A stretch of 9,215 nt of DNA, taken from assembly GCF_051961495.1 (NCBI RefSeq), contig NZ_JBQCDF010000009.1, positions 1 through 9,215 on the forward strand, written 5' to 3'. Below are positions 7,273 to 9,215 of the stretch, piece after piece. Position 1 is the first letter of the stretch, and each line of letters opens with the position of its first letter. The DNA is from Cytophaga sp051961495. GTDB taxonomy: Bacteria > Bacteroidota > Bacteroidia > Cytophagales > Cytophagaceae. The translations under genes and the position numbers were made by a program. The notes beneath the pieces were generated by a model that had not been told where the DNA came from, did not search any database, and worked only from the letters and a program-made list of their open reading frames with translations.

Positions 7273-8052
7273 ATGAGTAAACCTCTTGTTTATACAGATA
7301 AAGGCAATGGACCAGTACTTGTTTTTGTACATGGCTTCTGTGAAAGCAAATCCATCTGGAATGCCTTTACACAAACGCTGACGTCTTCATACAGGGTTGT
7401 CTGCGTTGATCTGCCCGGCTTTGGTGAGTCACAGCTGGACCAGGATACGGTAAGCATGGAATGGTTTGCCGATGAGTTTCATAAACTAATTAAGCTGTTA
7501 AACATTCCCGGGTTTGTTTACATAGGCCATTCACTGGGCGGTTACGTTGGACTGGCATATGCAGAAAAATATCCAGCCTTCCTTAAAGGTCTATGCTTGT
7601 TTCATTCTACCGCATACGCAGATTCAGAAGAGCGAAAAACTAACCGCAACAAAACCATTGCCTTCATTCACAAGTATGGTGCAGACCTGTTTACACAATC
7701 CTTTATTGAGCCGCTTTTTTTATTGCAGAACCGACAGCTTTTCAAAAATGAAATCGCTGAATTGAAGGCAATCGCGAAACAGGCTTCCGAGAAAGGCATC
7801 ATCGCAACCACTGAAGCCATGCGGGATCGGCCGGACAGAGCACATATTCTGCAAACAACCAAGGTGCCTGCATTATTGATCGGCGGCCGAAACGATGCTA
7901 CAATACCCATTCAGAAATTGAAAGAGCTAGCCAACCTATCGCCTATGATTACGCTCGCAGAAATCGATGCCTGCGGACATATGGGCATGTATGAACAAAA
8001 GGAAAAAACCCTCGGTGTACTTCAATCTTTTTTACATACATGTATAAATTAA
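7273..8052 (+). CDS. Alpha/beta-fold hydrolase
   Basis: A 259-residue cytoplasmic alpha/beta hydrolase with no signal peptide. The catalytic set is complete: an oxyanion-hole HGF at 20-22, nucleophile Ser87 in the elbow GHSLGG (85-90), acid Asp208 in GGRNDATIP, and base His236 in ACGHMGMYE. The region between about 112 and 190 is the helical cap that sets substrate choice. The substrate cannot be read from sequence; esterase, lactonase and C-C hydrolase members look alike at this level. The start is placed at ATG 7273 because family similarity begins at once (LVYTDKGNGPVLVFVHGF) and the in-frame ATG at 7237 lies inside the dxs terminator stem. The gene begins only 13 nt after that stem with no visible promoter, so expression may rely on readthrough from dxs. 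It ends in a hairpin shared with the converging SIMPL gene. Confidence 0.9.
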   Translation: MSKPLVYTDKGNGPVLVFVHGFCESKSIWNAFTQTLTSSYRVVCVDLPGFGESQLDQDTVSMEWFADEFHKLIKLLNIPGFVYIGHSLGGYVGLAYAEKYPAFLKGLCLFHSTAYADSEERKTNRNKTIAFIHKYGADLFTQSFIEPLFLLQNRQLFKNEIAELKAIAKQASEKGIIATTEAMRDRPDRAHILQTTKVPALLIGGRNDATIPIQKLKELANLSPMITLAEIDACGHMGMYEQKEKTLGVLQSFLHTCIN

Positions 8053-8084
8053 AATAACCACGTGGCCTGCGTGGTTATTTTAAT
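8048..8084. terminator. Bidirectional terminator between converging genes
   Basis: Perfect 15-bp arms (ATTAAAATAACCACG at 8048-8062 and complement at 8070-8084) with a 7-nt loop. A-rich and T-rich outer ends give a U-rich tail in either direction. The plus-strand hydrolase stop codon (8050-8052) is inside the left arm, and the minus-strand SIMPL gene stops at 8103, so one hairpin can serve both. Confidence 0.85.
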
Positions 8085-8102
8085 CGTTTCGGTTTTTTAG
8101 GT

Positions 8103-8813
8103 TTATTGAATTGCGAAAGTTGCATTTACCTGGAACTGAAGTTTGATTTTTTGGAAGCCAATATCTGAATCACTTCCCGAAGAACTATACAAACCATCAT
8201 AAGCAACATTGGCTTGGGGTGCTATATAGTTTGACGTATATACAGCCTGAGGAAATGCCACATTATCATATTCGCTGATCTCAATGGCGCCGCCTATTTT
8301 TTCGTCAATTGCTTCAAGCAGATAAGTTGCTTTTGCTTTAGCAGCCCTTATAGCTTCAATTTTCAATTGTTTTTTTAGCTCAGTAATTTTTGAATGCGAA
8401 TAATTTCTTATTGAAACGGAATAAATAGATTCCGCATTTACATTATCTAATATCTGATCCATTTTTGAAGGTTCAGAAACTTTGATGATATAACTTTTAG
8501 AATTATACAATTCCGCATCTGTTTTTCTTTTCCTGCTCCAGCTAAGGCCCGCAACCTGTTCTACGGTAAAATTTTCCTTTGTAATACCAGCTGATGTTAC
8601 GGCTTGATTTAATTCTTTTTCAAGCTTCTCCAGCGGAACTTTGGTTTTATCTTTTTGATATTCTTTTATTACTACTCTGAAATAAATTTCATCCGGAACG
8701 ATTTCCATTTCAGCCGTTCCCGTTACAGAGATTTTCTTTTGAACAGGTGTTGTTTGTGCATATGCAGATACAAATGCACAAATAAAAACAATAGATGCGA
8801 TCAGGTGTTTCAT
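8103..8813 (-). CDS. Exported SIMPL (DUF541) domain protein
   Basis: A 236-residue protein with a Sec signal peptide (MKHLIASIVFICAFVSAYAQ, cleavage likely near 19-20), then a SIMPL/DUF541 domain. The opening strand ISVTGTAEMEIVPDEIYFRVVI (28-49) and the helix with AIRAAKAKATYLLEAI (154-169) are the usual family landmarks. Members, including the Brucella antigen BP26 and E. coli YggE, are periplasmic or surface proteins of unclear role; BP26 forms large ring-like oligomers and YggE has been linked to oxidative stress. A Ser/Asp-rich segment at 209-217 (YSSSGSDSD) precedes the last strand and is probably a loop. The gene stands alone: a terminator lies upstream (8885-8912) and a shared one downstream. 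A weak -7-like TAACTTTT sits on the minus strand at 8845-8852. Function cannot be assigned more closely. Confidence 0.88.
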   Translation of the reverse strand: MKHLIASIVFICAFVSAYAQTTPVQKKISVTGTAEMEIVPDEIYFRVVIKEYQKDKTKVPLEKLEKELNQAVTSAGITKENFTVEQVAGLSWSRKRKTDAELYNSKSYIIKVSEPSKMDQILDNVNAESIYSVSIRNYSHSKITELKKQLKIEAIRAAKAKATYLLEAIDEKIGGAIEISEYDNVAFPQAVYTSNYIAPQANVAYDGLYSSSGSDSDIGFQKIKLQFQVNATFAIQ

Positions 8814-8880
8814 ATTGAGTTGTTAAAGATTAAGAAATACATGTAAAAGTTATTAGTCTGAAACCAGAATCTAAACGAAT

Positions 8881-8912
8881 AAAAAAGGTTCAGCAGTATA
8901 TTGCTGAACCTT
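8881..8912 (-). terminator. Intrinsic terminator of the DUF3127 gene
   Basis: A perfect 11-bp stem (AAGGTTCAGCA at 8885-8895 with 8902-8912) and 6-nt loop. On the minus strand it is followed by a run of six T, counting two in the stem. It lies 22 nt after the DUF3127 stop codon and before the SIMPL gene on the same strand, so it separates these two units. Confidence 0.85.
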
Positions 8913-8934
8913 CATTTGAAATTTTTATAAGAAA

Positions 8935-9215
8935 TTAAAATGGCAAATCACCATCATCTGCTTTTTCCATAAAATCATCTGCCGGTGGTGGGAAATTCGG
9001 CGGTCCGTCATTACCTGCACTTCCCTGCTTTGCAACTTTCCATGCGCGCAGTTCTGTATACCAACGTTGATTGTATTCTCTGCTTTCGACATCAAAAGAT
9101 ACTTCAACAGCATCCCCCTGCTTGATAGCAAACTGATCTATTTTATCGCCCCAAATTGAAAAACAAACTTTTTTAGGGTATTGGCCAGCAGTTTCAAGAA
9201 TATATTCCTGCTTCT
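8935..9215 (-). CDS. DUF3127 protein with SSB-like C-terminal tip (5' end cut off)
   Basis: The last 92 codons and the TAA stop (8937-8935) are present; the start lies beyond the right edge. The visible part begins KQEYILETAGQYPKKVCFSI and continues WGDKIDQFAIKQGDAVEVSFDVESREYNQRWYTELRAW in pieces typical of DUF3127, a small Bacteroidota family that looks like an OB fold. Family members are roughly 120-130 residues, so perhaps 30 are missing. After the domain comes a flexible linker rich in Gly, Pro and Asn, then an acidic tail ending ADDGDLPF. This tail closely resembles the DDDIPF-type tip by which single-stranded DNA-binding proteins recruit repair and replication partners. A role in binding single-stranded nucleic acid is therefore inferred, not shown. 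The frame was read by hand; a 68-residue frame over the same bases is a shadow. Confidence 0.85.
   Translation of the reverse strand, partial: KQEYILETAGQYPKKVCFSIWGDKIDQFAIKQGDAVEVSFDVESREYNQRWYTELRAWKVAKQGSAGNDGPPNFPPPADDFMEKADDGDLPF

Noticed and set aside
8925..9131. 68-codon minus-strand frame at the right edge
   Set aside because: It overlaps the DUF3127 frame, which is open to the window edge and shows clear family sequence and a meaningful C-terminus.

Overview
The window is ordinary-looking chromosomal DNA from a member of the Bacteroidota, most likely a Cytophaga-like lineage. The evidence is AT-rich non-coding DNA, no clear Shine-Dalgarno sequences, Bacteroidota-type -7 boxes (TAnnTTTG) upstream of scpA and dxs, signal peptides ending in 'AQ', and DUF3857/transglutaminase and DUF3127 proteins, which are typical of that phylum. 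The species assignment is an inference from protein style; no search was run.

Layout, left to right. (1) 1-3973, minus strand: a two-gene operon of exported DUF3857/transglutaminase-like proteins. The upstream gene (2039-3973) has a complete Cys-His-Asp transglutaminase triad. The downstream gene (1-2016, 3' end cut by the window edge) has the same architecture but no Cys or His at the active site. (2) 4204-4992, minus: scpA, the kleisin of the bacterial SMC complex, alone without scpB and closed by a strong hairpin terminator. (3) 4993-5292: a 300-bp divergent promoter region with a -7-like box facing each way and two inverted repeats on the dxs side. (4) 5293-7203, plus: dxs, the first enzyme of the MEP isoprenoid pathway, followed by a perfect 14-bp terminator. 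(5) 7273-8052, plus: a small alpha/beta hydrolase beginning 13 nt after that terminator stem. (6) 8048-8084: a 15-bp perfect hairpin shared by converging genes. (7) 8103-8813, minus: an exported SIMPL (DUF541) protein. (8) 8935-9215, minus: the C-terminal part of a DUF3127 protein whose tail resembles the SSB protein-interaction tip, followed by its own terminator.

Most genes are housekeeping or of broad, poorly defined function, and nearly every transcription unit ends in a clear intrinsic terminator. No mobile element, CRISPR array, tRNA or rRNA is visible. No obviously new multi-gene system was found. The most notable items are the pairing of an apparently catalytic with an apparently dead transglutaminase-like paralogue, the SSB-like tail on the DUF3127 protein, and the terminator squeezed between dxs and the hydrolase.
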